Positions 47,901-60,303 are shown, numbered from the stretch's first letter. The stretch is 64,000 nt of DNA from Nautilus pompilius (GCA_018389105.1 JACATO010001080.1:124001-188000), one strand, 5' to 3'. Translations and numbers: made by a program. Notes: generated from the sequence alone by a model not told the origin.

Positions 47901-48172
47901 AAGCGAGTTGGACGTCCAAATGCCGAGTCCTCCTCGTTCCTGAGAGATGTTCGTCGAGCCAACAAGCGGCCCGGTCCCCCGACACCGTGGGCCCCAAGGA
48001 CCCAGGAGGTCTCTCTCAAGTCGGACACCAAGGAGATGCCGTACAGCTGTTTCACGCTATGGCGATCGTCAGCGACAACTCTCCTCCGACCCCCAGCCTG
48101 GGATCGAACCCGGTACAGGAGCAACGGTCCCCTTACGGAGCTAACCCGCTACCACCTGCCCCACCGGGCCGG
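47901..48172 (-). repeat. GC-rich tRNA-derived SINE inserted in a GTT run
   Basis: On the minus strand the element starts GGCCCGGTGGGGCAGGTGG, with an A box GGTGGTAGCGGGTTAGC (complement 48140-48156) and a perfect-looking B box GGGTTCGATCCC (complement 48100-48111), about 30 bases apart. A body of about 190 bp follows, ending AACTCGCTT and an (AAC)n tail seen as GTT repeats at 47881-47900. A similar TTTTGTTGTTGTTGTTG run sits at 48173-48190, consistent with a target-site duplication of the GTT run. It is far more G+C-rich than its surroundings and its promoter boxes are well preserved, so it looks younger than the other repeats. Frames through it (for example 47843-48124) are not genes. Confidence 0.85.
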
Positions 48173-50396
48173 TTTTGTTGTTGTTGTTGTTGTACTTGTG
48201 ACCAAACAAAAGGAAAAAAACACTGGTTTCCTTTTAAAGGGGTTAATAAACAATGGGTATAGGAAGAAGAAGGAAAGGGGAGATATTTAATTGAAATATC
48301 ACTTGCACAGATAGAATCAAAGATTTACCTTATAGCTTTTAGATTAAGCTGCCTTTGGAGAGATGCAGCAACTCTGGGTGCTGGCAGTGCGTGGTTTCTA
48401 TAGATTTCCAAGGAAGCATTCTTCACTTTTCTCTCTCTTTCAAAGGGCCTCCATAGAGAAAAACCAATGGTGCAGTGAGGGTGGACTGTCAATAAGGAAA
48501 TTGTTATGAAGAAAAGAGTGACCTTGCTAGGCTTAGTTGAATTATTTTTGGTGCAACGGTTTACATTTCACAGGACCAAGCTGCTCTTATCACTGTGTGT
48601 TCCTGTTTTGTTTTGTTTTCTATTGTTGTTGCTGGGGAGAACACCCCTGAAGAGAAAAGCTGGGGTGGCTGCAGATAGAGAAAGAAGACACCAGAAGATG
48701 TTACTGGAAGGACTTTGTCAGCACGACAGTTCTTTGTTGCTTCCTCCATCTGGGAAGAGTACAATGCACATGGACTTGGCTTGGCATGTGTGAAAAAGAG
48801 GCTCTTGAAAAGATGTGCCATTGTGAGGGGATGGTTCACATAAGGTGTCGTCCACCAGTGGGCATCACCGGTTTTCAGTTTCCTGAACCAAGCATGGAGG
48901 AGAGCAAGGTGTTGACGGTGGGAGGAAACTTGCGCAGTACTTGGCTAGTGGAGAAGAGCGATGAAAAAAACCTCTGCTAGAGGTGGTACACTAAATTGAG
49001 CCGGTCTCAATCAGAAACAGACTCTGGATAGGGTCCACTCTTCGAAATATGCAAAGGCTAACACAGAAACCAGGCAAAGAGCAAACATCGCATCTTAATT
49101 TATCCCTCACAACCGAAAACAGTCAGCAGAACTGTGCTCCATATTCTTGACTTTTGTTTGTGGTTGTTGTTTTTTTTTTTAATTTTGTGATTTTGAGGAA
49201 TGTTTAATTTATAAATGATGCAAGGGAGGATTCATTGTGGCGGTTGTGGGAGTAGAGCAGGTGACTGATGAAAAACAACACTAATTAAAACAGTTGGATT
49301 GGCTAAGGAAAGTGTTTTGCTAACTCTGTATTCTCTCCATGTTTCCTGTTGACTGACTGATGTAGAATTTTTCTTGCTTTTTCTTCCTTTAATGGCAATT
49401 TATTATAAATAGCTGTTGATTATGTGAAATTACTCCCCATGTTCACATGTGAAAAAAAAAGAGATGGAAAGAAATGTATAGAACAGCAGTTCATGTTTTC
49501 TTTTTTCCTGCCGTATTTCATTCACTGGTAAGTGTTATAGAAGATTGGTTTTCTAACTTTTTAGATATGCTTCATTTATCTAGGATTCAGAATCGAGAAG
49601 TAGAGATATCAAAAAACACCAAGGAGAAAACAAAACTACAGCCATGGAAGCCTATACCAATTTTAGGATTGACCTTGTAGCCAGAGTCAAAAAGAAAGAG
49701 AGGGGGGGATGCTTATTGGAAATGACTGCTGAGCTAAACCAGCTCCCCTGGGGTCTGTGTTTTTTTATGTTTGGTGGGAGGTGGCATACATTTAAATGGT
49801 TCCTAGGTTCCCAGCTCCAACAGACCTTTCTCTTTTTGATATCAGAAGTCTGGTTGGGAGGGAGTTGATGAGTAGACAACTGGAGTCCTTAAACATAATT
49901 ACTCTCTTAATTGTGAATGATTAGGTCCAAGCACTGACAAGCAGGGCATTATCTTCAGAGTTTGGTTAGAAACCTGGGCTCCAGTATAATTGGACTGCTG
50001 ACAGATAGACAACCAGCATCAGATTAATGGCAGTCCTAACAGTTTTGCAAATTGGCTATTTGTGATAACCTAATATGTAATGATTAAATAGTTGGATAAT
50101 CTGTTTACATACCTATGCTACACATATCATCCAATTTGGTTTTGTTGTACCACACTGGCAGACCTGTTTGTTTTATGTTAACTCTGGCAAGTTCATCTTC
50201 TAGGTCAGCTGAACAAAAGTTAGTAAGAGAATTTTGCAGGTATTTCACACCTCAGTATAAAGAATTTGATGCCAATGAATAAGTGATACAATTCAAATGA
50301 ACTTTAACCAGAACACAAGAAATAATTTTGATAGTGAGACAATATTCTAAAATGGAGAGCATTGCTTATATATTAAACATGTGCGTGTACATGTGT

Positions 50397-50755
50397 GCAT
50401 CTGTGCACAGAAAGAGAGAATGTGTGGGGGTGGGAGAGGAATGTGTGTGTGTGTGTGATAAAGACAAAGAGGGAAAAATGTATGGGTGGGAGAAAGAAAG
50501 GTGAGACAAAAAAAAGGGAGGTGTCTATGTTTGTGAGAGATAGAGATAGGAGGTTATGTGTGTGTGTGTGTGTTAGAGAGAGAAAGAAATGGGGAGGTGG
50601 AGATGAGGAGTTGTGTGTGTTTGTGAGACAGTGATAGAAGTTTGTTTATAAGAAAGAGTGGACAGAGGATGGGGGGGGTTAAGATAAGAAAGAAAGAGAG
50701 AGAGAAGAGCCAGAAGATGAATGGTGTTTACGAGAGAGAGAGAGAGAGAGAAAAT
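50397..50755. repeat. Purine-rich block with GT and GA runs
   Basis: The + strand is dominated by A and G with embedded GT runs near 50442-50457 and 50557-50573 and GA runs near 50693-50703 and 50732-50750. Recurrent segments such as GTGTGTTTGTGAGA suggest an old imperfect tandem repeat. Apparent proteins here are low-complexity translations. Confidence 0.8.
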
Positions 50756-51639
50756 TTTTGTATGACTTTGTTTTAAGTCCATTTAAACTTTTAACAGAAA
50801 AGGATTTTTTTAAAGAAAAGAACAGAATGCATTTTAAATTTTAAGAAAAATCAAAAATTTCTGACTTAAACTGCCAGAGGAGAGCAGTTTGATCTGTCTC
50901 TCAGTATATCACTTTTTTTTTTTCTTATTTGATTGATAATAAACTATTTCAATTGCAACCTCGCACACTGTAGAGAAATAGTTATGCTAACCATTTGCTG
51001 TGTAAGTAATGATCCTTAATCTTGTGACCAAGATATGAATCTGCAACCTCATATCCAGGGAAGTATACAACAACAACTATTAAGATGAATAATAACTTGG
51101 TGTTAAAGCCAGAAGAAAAGAGTGATTTAGACATATTTTTGATTTCTTTTTCTCTCTGCTGTACATAAATAATATTTGTTCAGGACTCCATAATTCTGTA
51201 GATGGATAAAGAAATGGTGCAGCCTAAGATATTCAGAGGCAGGATGTTGTCCTAATAAACAAATCATTATTTCATAAAGAAATATTTGAGGTTTTTTCCA
51301 TCAGCCACTAGAGCAGGCAAACTATTCTAGGTTAAAGATCATGTGTGTCTGATAGGGGGCAAAAAATAGGAAAACAAAAAACATTGCGGAGTATCTTCCC
51401 CACAGTGTCTTTTATTTAACTTGTGCTTTCAACCTCCAGTAATATCTAATGTGCCACTGTTCTCAGCAAAGCCATCTTGAAAGTTGACATTCTCTTTGCC
51501 AGGAATTCTTTAGTGATATAACCACAGGAAAAAACATATGAAAGCTAAATTATCCAAACAAAGCATCTTTAGACCTAGCATGTAATATGTCAACATCTTT
51601 TGCATTTCAAAACCTAAGAGTTAGTGATATGTCTGAAGT

Positions 51640-51960
51640 ACTGCAATTTTCAGCATGATTTTACACATCGAAGTTCCTCTAGCTGCATCAAACTCATATG
51701 AGATTTTTTGTTGTTGTTTGGTTTGTCTAAGACTTGGAACCTGGAAACATTGAATCTGTTGATGTTTGGGACCATTAAAATGAGCCCAATGATATACAAC
51801 TGTAAGCTCTCAATTTTGTCACTGTTATTAGTCTTACCATATAATTTAATATCATCCACGGATTCCATAATATTGTTAAAGATCTGGGTGAGAATATCAT
51901 TCATCATGCATGATAAAGAGTAACAAAACCCTAAGGCATCTCACCGGTGACATTTAGAAC
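51640..51960 (-). pseudogene. Non-LTR retrotransposon (LINE) reverse-transcriptase fragment
   Basis: The minus-strand frame contains ESVDDIKLYGKTNNSDKIES followed by LQLYI and then KPNNNKKS. This matches the LINE RT stretch around the catalytic (Y/F)-x-DD motif (FADDTKLY-x-x ... DIxxLQ-x-DI ... W) with ADD changed to VDD. The conserved tryptophan region is lost and no start or end of the element is visible. It is a short dead copy; the clade (CR1- or Jockey-like) cannot be fixed. Confidence 0.6.
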
Positions 51961-52025
51961 CTAAGACCTAGCATCATCTAAAACATTTCTCTCTTTCTTT
52001 TTTTTTTTTGCACATAGTGTGCATA

Positions 52026-52310
52026 AGGAAAACAACTCTGGTGAGGGAGCAACAGTGCCATGGTTATCTTCTAGGAAGTATTGCCAATCCTTTGTCATGT
52101 GGGGCCAGACCCGTCAAACTTCAGCAGGAAAACCTCTATTAGAGCTCCCCATTTTTTTTTTTTTTTAGATGTGGAAGGAAGCCCACATGGCCTGCTGATG
52201 AGGAAGAGTGAGACGAAACCAGGCCAGAGGGATATGCCAAACCAAGTTGGTCCCCTTGGGGCCTCAACCTAATAATCTAGTAGTTTGCTCAATAGGCCAT
52301 CATGCTGCCC
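52026..52310 (-). repeat. SINE family A copy, minus strand
   Basis: It contains AACAACTCTGGTGAGGGAGC, AGTGCCATGGTTATCTTCTA and CCTCTATTAGAGCTCCCCAT, then CCAAGTTGGTCCCC. It ends AATAGGCCATCATGCTGCCC, the complement of a tRNA-like 5' end and A box. It is the longest copy, with a poly-T interruption at 52153-52167. Confidence 0.62.
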
Positions 52311-53580
52311 ACTAAGATTGTCTTATATCAAAGTTTTAATTTTTCTCTCTCGTCTAAACATACAAAACTCACATTGGATGCTTAAGATAAAGACCATTGC
52401 TATGTTACTTGTGGCACTTTCGTGAAATTCCAGCAGATTAGTTACCAGTACATTTTTTGGAATCATGGTAAAGGAAGTGGAAGCAATTAGATAGTTGTTT
52501 CACAATAAAAGTTAATGCTACAATGTGGAAGCATATTGTTTTGTTGTAATAGCATTGATTGCAATTAGAAATTATCTTATAGCTCAGCATTACTTCTTAA
52601 ATTTTCTGAAGCCATGGGATAGCGTCAATACATGAGGCAAACAGGCTTTAGGGCCACTTAATCTAAGTTGTCTCCCCTTCATGCACATGCATACATGCAC
52701 ACACACATACAAAAACACACACACACATGTGAATGTTTGATGCATGGAATTCAAAATGGATGAAAACAATTTGGCTGGTGTTCACACACCTGAGAGAGAA
52801 ATTTAGAGGGGTCACTTAATGAATAAACTTTATTTTGGGAGTGGTTTGTCAACTGAACTTAGTTGAGTTTGAAAGATTTGTTTTCTCGCACCAGTCTGTA
52901 AAGTTCAAGTGAAGAACTCACCTTTGTCACCTGGTCAGGATTTCTCACCAAACACTATGAGTACACGTCCACAGGGCACATGTTGTTCCTTAATTTTTGT
53001 ACTTTTATCGTTTTTTTAAAAATTGTATTGGTATTAATAGTAATCTGCTAAGATTGGATATTGGATGTTTAGTCAAACACCTGATAGAGGTTTTCTGCAA
53101 AGTTGATAGTTAAAGATTAGTTAAGATTCAGCAAGGTAGGAATAAGAAAATGTTTGTTTGTAGTAATAAATTCGTTAACGGTCGGAATAAAATCACCAGT
53201 GAGTTTAGTCAATAGTATTAATTGGTTTAGCTCTTTGTGCCACCTGGATTTCATTTGCACCCTACTACCCTTTATATTTGTATTACTCTGCACAGGTTAA
53301 GCCATAAGAGATGAGGCTCTATTCCTAATTAATATAACCCTTTATAATGATAAATTGGTATCACTCCCATCCCCTTGGCTTTGTATTATTAGTATGTGGA
53401 CTAAATATACAACCAGTTCAACACACATACTAAAGTTTCTAGGTGGTATATGGGAGGCAAAAATTAAAATGGTATACAAAGGATTAAGAATGGGATTGAT
53501 ATATATTTCTTTTCTTCCATCATGGCTTCCTGCCCTTGTAATTACTAAACTAAATTAAACATGGAGTGGCTGAGCAGTTA

Positions 53581-54787
53581 CCATATTTTGCAGCATATAA
53601 GATGCACTTTTTTTTTTCTTCAAAATTTGACCCTCAAAATCACCCTGCATCCTATTTGGTGAAGGTCAGGCTTGGGGTCCAGCTTGGGATCTCTGTATCT
53701 CCCTAGTTCAACAATTCAAACAACTTCAGAATGAATATATATGGTATATTACACTGTACACAGTGTGTATAGACCTTGTACATGCTACACATACTCATTC
53801 CGCATCGCCACACCCCGTATTTACTGGGGTTTGTGGGGGTCTGTGGCACTTCATCGGATTTGGTCTGGGGACACCCTGCTCTACACGCTTAATTATGTTT
53901 ATTTTCTGCTTAGCGCTCAGCACTACATGTTTTCACTTTGCTGCTACACTAGACATGGTGACTTTATTCATAGTTAACTTTGGGGGGGCAATATTTATGA
54001 GTAAAAAAAGGCTCATAAACATCAAAAACTGGACTACAGTGACATGTACCCACCTCATCTTCACTCACCAAAACAAAACAATGGAGGTGGTGCCACCATT
54101 CGAGCAGCTGGAAAACTAACATGCGCCATTGGCGCAAATTTTGAACTTGCCTCCAGCTGCCCAAGGCTGTATGGAAGTCAGAAAACTGGACGGTTTTTCA
54201 TGTTTTATCCAACCGGGACATAAAGCCCAAAAGTTAATTAACTGGATGTCGGATTAAAGGACTTCCACTGTAAATAAACAAGGAATATTCAGTAGATGAC
54301 TGTGATAATTCTTCAAACTGCCAGCATTGGTCAGGCAAACCACTCATTGTCATAGGTGTTTACAGATTTCCCACCAATAAATAACCAGTGTCACAATCAA
54401 AACAGTGAAATCATCGTTGCCTCCTGACAGAAGTGTGTGCCAAAAATGTTTAAAATACATAGGAAAATTACAACAGATATAAGGTAGGCTAGGCCTGGCT
54501 GACACTAACAAGGTTATTTGTGCATTTAGGTTATTGTGCAATTCATTAAAGCATCCAAGAAAATAACATAAAATGCACAAATATCTTAAATATAAGGTTT
54601 AGTGGGAAATAGACATGGGCTGAACTCTGCCTCAGGCCGAGCACTGAAGGCATGAGACATGGTCTGGGATGAGCGGTAGCTCCCACAGCGGGGTCCGGGG
54701 CAGGCTCTAGGAAATTCTCCTCAATTTTATTTTTCCAACATATTTCATGCTATATTTAGGGTACATCTTATATGCCGCAAAATACGG
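53581..54787. mobile_element. Non-autonomous TIR element, possibly pogo/Tigger-like
   Basis: The left end reads CCATATTTTGCAGCATATAA and the right end, reversed, CCGTATTTTGCGGCATATAA; the match continues through GATG(C/T)AC. TA lies outside both ends (53579-53580 and 54788-54789), fitting a Tc1/mariner superfamily target site. No transposase is visible inside; the frames at 53741-54119 have no recognised domain. The pogo/Tigger link is from general resemblance of the TIR (CCGTATTTT...ATAAG) and is not proven. The sequence TTAATCCGACATCCAG, inverted at about 54240-54272 and ending CCACTGTA, looks like a single end of another pogo-type element nested within it. Confidence 0.72.
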
Positions 54788-56210
54788 TAAATTACTACTT
54801 ATACTAGCTGCCATTGATTCAATTCTACACATGATCGACACTCTTAGGTCAACTTAGCTTGTGTTTAAAAAATATTAATACTTTGTACAAATTATGGACA
54901 AGAGCAGGGAGGAAGGAAGCTGGCTACCCTGTCATACCCCATGCTCCAAAATGGCAACATTATATTGGATCATCGTATTCAGAAGACTATTAGATATCCT
55001 GTCAAGCAAATTATCATTGGTTATACTTGCGAGAGGCAGTTGGTCAGATCTAAGTAGGAGTATACACCTTGAGGACTTATTTTAGGAATATAAATAATAT
55101 AGATAAAAGGTGCATAGGCATTTTCATCTGATTAATTAAAGCTCAATGATTCTAGTTGGAAGAAATAACTTAGTAGCTGAAATTCCTGGTTTGGTGTAAT
55201 GGCAATATTTAACCAAACCTTGTCCAGGGATATATTTCAGGGAGAGTAATGCAGTTTGTATTATGCTGGCAGCCATAATTATGGGCTACCCAAGAGAATA
55301 ATTCATTGAGCACAAAGGAGGATGGATAATTTCAGGTTAAGAAAAACAACTTGTATGTGACAAAATTTCACAAAAAAAAAATGGTTCTTTTGGATTTTCC
55401 AGCAGTAGTATGCCACATCTTTGATTTTTACTTATCCAATATGTGATATTTTATTATGTCCTTTAATGATGATCGTCAATGTAGAATAAAGAAAAAAGAT
55501 ATTTGATGGAAGGAAGTGGCATTGTAATATGAAGGTGTTCTTAAGCACTGGAGTGGAGTGGAGTGGATGAGATTCTGTCAGCATGTTTTCTAAGTATGAG
55601 CAAAATGATTTAAAATGGTGGAGCAGGCTTTCAGCATCAAACTGGAGAGAACAAAGTCTGGGCCGTTTTGGTTGTCCTCCCCTCCTAATAGCTAAACTAA
55701 TGATTGCAATTGGCTAGAAGAAATGATGAAGATGATAAAAAAAAAGCCTATAGTTTTCATTTAGACAAGGTTGTTATTGTAAATTTCTCTGTGGTGAGGT
55801 CATGTTTAGGAAGGTTTCTTGTAGCACAGCAAAGGTGAAATGGGTATTTTGATTACATGACAACCATAGGCCTCGCTTAGTGTTTAGCCAGTGTGTTTGG
55901 TTTCTCTCTATACACACAGTTTCTTCCAGCCACCCCTCATTTCTTTCTTCCCTCTTTTCTCACACCGGCTGTAATCCAGTTCCAAGATCATCTGAACTGT
56001 GATGGAGACAACGCTACAAATATTGTTAAATATTGTAGATATGATTGTTAATTGTTCTAACTTATCTTCAAAGATGAGGGAAATGACAGCTGGAATCTGT
56101 GTGTAGGTGTGAGAATAATGAGTGAGTGAAGGGGAGAGTACATTATATAGATAAGGGAACTAAATGCCCTTTTATTTTGGATCATTTATCTGTTTGCTTA
56201 TTTTTTTCAG

Positions 56211-56251
56211 GAGGAAGCTAAAGTCTATGATGACATAGAAGCAAGTCATTG
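56211..56251 (+). CDS. SKAP-like: Exon of the SKAP-like gene: acidic YDDI tyrosine motif
   Basis: The acceptor TTATTTTTTTCAG ends at 56210 and a consensus donor GTAAGT starts at 56252. The 41-nt exon enters in phase 0, exactly matching the previous exon's exit, and leaves two bases (phase 2). It reads EEAKVYDDIEASH plus TG, so the next residue is W or C. Joined to the previous exon it gives an acidic stretch NSDSE-EEAKVYDDIE. A tyrosine followed by two acidic residues and a hydrophobic one, with acids upstream, fits a Src/Syk-family kinase substrate and SH2-docking site; SKAP1 and SKAP2 have similar EE-x-YDD motifs flanking their PH domain. It is very short, so the call rests on strong splice sites, frame continuity and the motif. 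Confidence 0.66.
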
Positions 56252-56715
56252 GTAAGTATGTTCATTTTCCCCCCAAACACGTTTGTTTTGATTTTTTTAC
56301 ATATAATAATTACAAGAATCTGTTTGCAGACTCCTCCAAACTTGAATGTGTAACAACATAGAAAATATAGTGCAGCCCATTTTGTGGCATTACCTGTTTT
56401 TATGCTGTTAGTTTATTTCACATCTGTTATAGTTGCTTTTCAAACTTAATCCAGATGTCTGCGAATCCCTTGTAGTTATTTTTATTTTTTTGTACATCTT
56501 CTTTACATTTATATTGTTGTTGTTTCATAACACTGTGTGTCAGATGCAAGGCCCCAGTGGGATGCTTTCATAGAGGGGCCAGACCTGTAATGAGTGCACA
56601 CTAATCCCTGCTAAGGCTTTTTATTTTTAAATGGTGGATGAGACTGGAGTCTTGACTGTGGTTCTCTCCAGCTCAGCATACTATTGGGTCGTGGGCCACC
56701 TTCACCTTTTAATTA

Positions 56716-56719
56716 TTCA

Positions 56720-56781
<62 letters not shown>

Positions 56782-56797
56782 CCCCCTCCCCCTCTCC

Positions 56798-56834
<37 letters not shown>

Positions 56835-56877
56835 CCTCTCTCTCCCCCTCCCTCTCTCTTCCTCCCTTCCTCTTTAG
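56716..56877. repeat. Polypyrimidine tract (TC microsatellite with C runs)
   Basis: About 160 bases of almost pure C and T on the + strand, mostly TC dinucleotides with CCCCCC and CCCTC blocks. It lies about 470 bases after the exon at 56211-56251. Translations of either strand here are serine/leucine or arginine/glutamate low-complexity artefacts. Confidence 0.95.
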
Positions 56878-59800
56878 GTAACATTTGAAGCAAAGTAGCA
56901 CAATTTTAAAAGGCTGTTTTATCTTAATGTCTTTGTAAAATTTTTTTAGAAAGGGTTCATGCCATCAGTTTAGAACAACTAAATTGCTATAAATTCATTT
57001 AATAATGTCATTTTTTAAAAAAAAATGCATTTTCAACAGATTGATTATTTCACATAATTTGTCAAACTGTTCCTTTCATAAAGATACATTAAAACCTTTT
57101 TTTTTTGAGGAGGAGGAGGACAATTGCTTGTCATTGTGTATACTTTGGTAAGTGTGTTTTATACTGGAAATGTTGGTTACCACATTTGAATATTATGCTG
57201 CGGCATCGACCAAAAAGATGTGTTGTCATTACTCTTGGCCAAAATAGTACTTCATGGCAGACCAGGGTCTTTCCTGGTGATGAATTACTTGTTGCTACGA
57301 CAGTGAACGGATCTTTTAAAAGTTCCTCATAGTTCTTACCATTTTAAGATTTGGGAAGGAAACTAGAAAAAATCCACATGTTCATGCCAGTCAGGGTGGT
57401 TCTGTTAGAAATCTTGGTCAGCATGCATTTATCTGAATACTCTGCCAGCATAGCAAATGTTTTTTTATGCTTGATGTCTTTTAGAATTCATCTGGAAATA
57501 TTTAGATGTTTGATGCCTGTATAACCAGTACATTTACAATTCTTCTGTTGTTTAGAGTTTCGGGGGTTAATGTGGCTGATGGTTGTATCAGCTTACACTG
57601 GAAAAGAGATTTCTCCCCCTCCCACAACTCAATGGAATCCTAGGTAATTTCATTGATAGTAAATGCTAGGTTGGTGTCATTCAACACTGGTGCTGTGTTC
57701 ACAGTAGCTTAACCTTTCTTCCATTCAGAAGGTTTTCATTTGTTTTCAGCAAGTTACAAGGAAGGAGAAAGTTAAGTTAGCAGCAAGAGTTTGTGGCAGG
57801 AATCCAGGCAGTGGTTTGTGTAAACATTGCCTAAGTATTTCAGAGGCTTACAATCACATGACACCTGTTCGGGTAGCCGCCTTCTTTTTGTGTTTTCTAG
57901 GCAAAGAGGTGAAAACACGTTCTGTCTTTCTTTGCTATATTAATCCTTTGTGTTCTCTGAAGATCAAAGAAAAAAAAGGAGAGTTAGATTACGTAAACTT
58001 TTTTCTTCTTCGTGGCTGTACAAAAAAACCACTGGCTCCTAACAGATGAAGCAATAAATTCCTAAACAGTTTTGCCTAATATACGTGTAGAATTTTGTAA
58101 GGAAATAAACTAGATTTGTTCAGTTCCTTGATTGTGAACTGAGAGAGGCTGCATAAATGCATTTCAACATTGAAACTGTGTAGCTTTTAATGGAGCACAC
58201 AGCTGGGCGTTTACTTCAGTTTCTGAAACATTCTGCGCATTGAAGATGTAGTCTATGATGTTAAGTCAGAGCTGGAAAAGGTTGGTTCCACCTATTTTCA
58301 AGGGCTCGAAAGGTCTTGAAGAAGAGGAAGAAAAAAGAAGCTTCTTATTAATTTTTCAAGTCTGCAAAGAATTTCTTATCTACACTTATTTGGGAAAAGA
58401 ACGATACCATTTATATGAGAACATTTTGCATTTCTGTTGTTGGTGACGACTGACTCAGTTTACAGATAGACTATTATGTATGCTTATGGCATTTAGATAG
58501 ACATCTGTGCATTCATAAAATTCATTTGCAAATTGGGTTTGCGCAAAGCTTACAATCAACAGAATAAGTAACTGCATTATGCATGGAAGACCTACTGTGT
58601 ACAATATTCTGGAACCAGAGCCAAAATATGCATCTGTAAAACATGGCACTAAAAAAAAAGAAGAAAATAGCAACAACTTTATTCTTTTCACAATTTCAAG
58701 AGATAAATGCCCTAACTACCAGGTATATTCACCTGAAGTCCATTTGACACCAGATACCAGTACAGCAATTCTATTTCAGACAGGTTTTATTCAAAAGGCA
58801 TCCATAATATGCATGAAGACTTTAACACTGGAAAAATGGAAGAATCCCTTTTGTGAAGTAAAAAAAAGGGGCAATGTGATTTAATAAAATATCAACAAAC
58901 ATCTGCTGGATATTTTTGCATGCCATCAAATAAAGCTACTGCCTCATTGATTGGAGGAACTGCTGCAAGCTTTATTGGTAATGGTAAAGCATTATATATA
59001 AGCAATGCTTCTTCTATGGTTATGCAAGACTAATCAACTTAATTCATTTGTGAATAGGAGGAAACACTAAAAGAAGAAATTTCCTGGGCTTTGAAAGTTG
59101 TACAGCCATGCTTAAAGATGCTCACTAATTATTTATAACTGTTTCCTGATTCACGTGTCAGGAAAGAAAATGTGCCTATTTTGGTCTAGAATTCCGTTTT
59201 AAAGGCCAGCTAAGACGGACTGTAAAGGGCAAAAAGTTTGCTATTATTTCCGAACAACTTAACTCATTCAAAGCAGCCAGATACTTTAATTACTTTAATT
59301 TATTCCTGGACTTTAAAGAATCCTGATGGGACCCACTATTTGGGTTTCAGGTTTTAATTTGGACTTCCTTTGACTGTAATTTAACAGAACCTTAAATAAG
59401 CAGTGCATCTGTTTATGGATAGACCCAGTGTCAACTGGAAAATCTTTTTCTGTTGTCAGAAGAGTTGAACACAGGACCAGGGCTGTGAACTGTTGGTTGT
59501 TGTAAGTTTGAGACTGACTGCTGGTTGGTTATACTCTGCCATATGGAAATGATTCCACAGCATCTGGGCCCTAATTGTACTATCTTTTCTGTAAAATCAC
59601 TGGCTACTGAAACTAATTTCCTCGAGGTATTGTAAGCATAGGTAAGTGTGAACACTTTATTGGCTTAACATATTTCAACTTGTTTTTTTTTTTTAAATTA
59701 GTATCAGAAGTGAAAATTAATTAACTTTTCAAACAAGTATGGAGCCTCTCTACCAGTTGTCGAGGTTGCCAAATCAAAGGCCTGTCTTCGGAACTGCTGC

Positions 59801-60278
59801 TTATTGAAACCTAGTTAAAGGGTCATAGCAAATGCCAAACATTTTCTTCAAAGTTTACACTACCACCAAGATTTATTTAACTTCTAACAATTGACTTTGG
59901 CTTATTATTTTGTTTATATTTTCTTGTTGATGATGGCAGGACATTTGTTAGTCCGGCTGCAAAGCTTTCTTTGGCAGTCTTTATACGGGTCAGTTTCAGG
60001 TAACACAATGCAGGCTGGCAAATGCAACATTTATGGGATGAGATTAAAGAAAGGGAAGCACTATCTAAACCTGATATGAAATAACTTAGCACTGTTAGGC
60101 AGTATGTAGATGGGTCACCTGATTATGAATAAGGTGCTGCTTTAAAAATATCTGCAGCCAGACATGCAAACCCATTTCCTGGCATCATTCCAGAGATGCA
60201 CAAATGCTGCTGTCCTTTCTGGCTGAAGACCCCAAGTTTCTGTTAAAGAGCCTGACACAAAAATTCTAAAGAGTGACA

Positions 60279-60303
60279 AATCATCATCATCATCATCATC
60301 ATC
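60279..60303. repeat. ATC trinucleotide microsatellite
   Basis: Eight consecutive ATC units are seen directly; on the minus strand this gives a run of Asp in a short frame that has no other support. Confidence 0.9.

Larger units (their letters stand above)
46991..56210 (+). other. Intron (9.2 kb) of the SKAP-like gene
   Basis: It contains a hairpin MITE variant (47128-47197), an ATT microsatellite (about 47226-47302), a GC-rich SINE (47901-48172), a purine-rich GT/GA block (about 50397-50755), a LINE reverse-transcriptase scrap (about 51640-51960), a SINE (52026-52310) and a TIR-bounded element (53581-54787). The stretches 48300-50390 and 54800-56150 contain no exon that I can recognise. Confidence 0.6.

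Noticed and set aside
48100..48172. A functional tRNA gene suggested by good A and B boxes
   Set aside because: The head lacks a closed acceptor stem by eye and is followed by a SINE body and GTT-type tail.
47843..48290. Arg-rich overlapping frames on both strands near 48000
   Set aside because: They fall inside a GC-rich tRNA-derived SINE, which explains their length and composition.
56631..56901. Ser/Leu/Pro-rich frame and its Arg/Glu-rich antisense
   Set aside because: Both are translations of a polypyrimidine tract.
58579..58884. 101-residue plus-strand frame after the last exon
   Set aside because: No credible acceptor joining in phase 2, no domain recognised, and lysine-rich A-tract composition suggests chance.
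59931..60001. Candidate exon between GGCAG and GTAACA
   Set aside because: The upstream tract is poorly pyrimidine-rich, the donor is weak, and the peptide does not resemble a PH-domain start.
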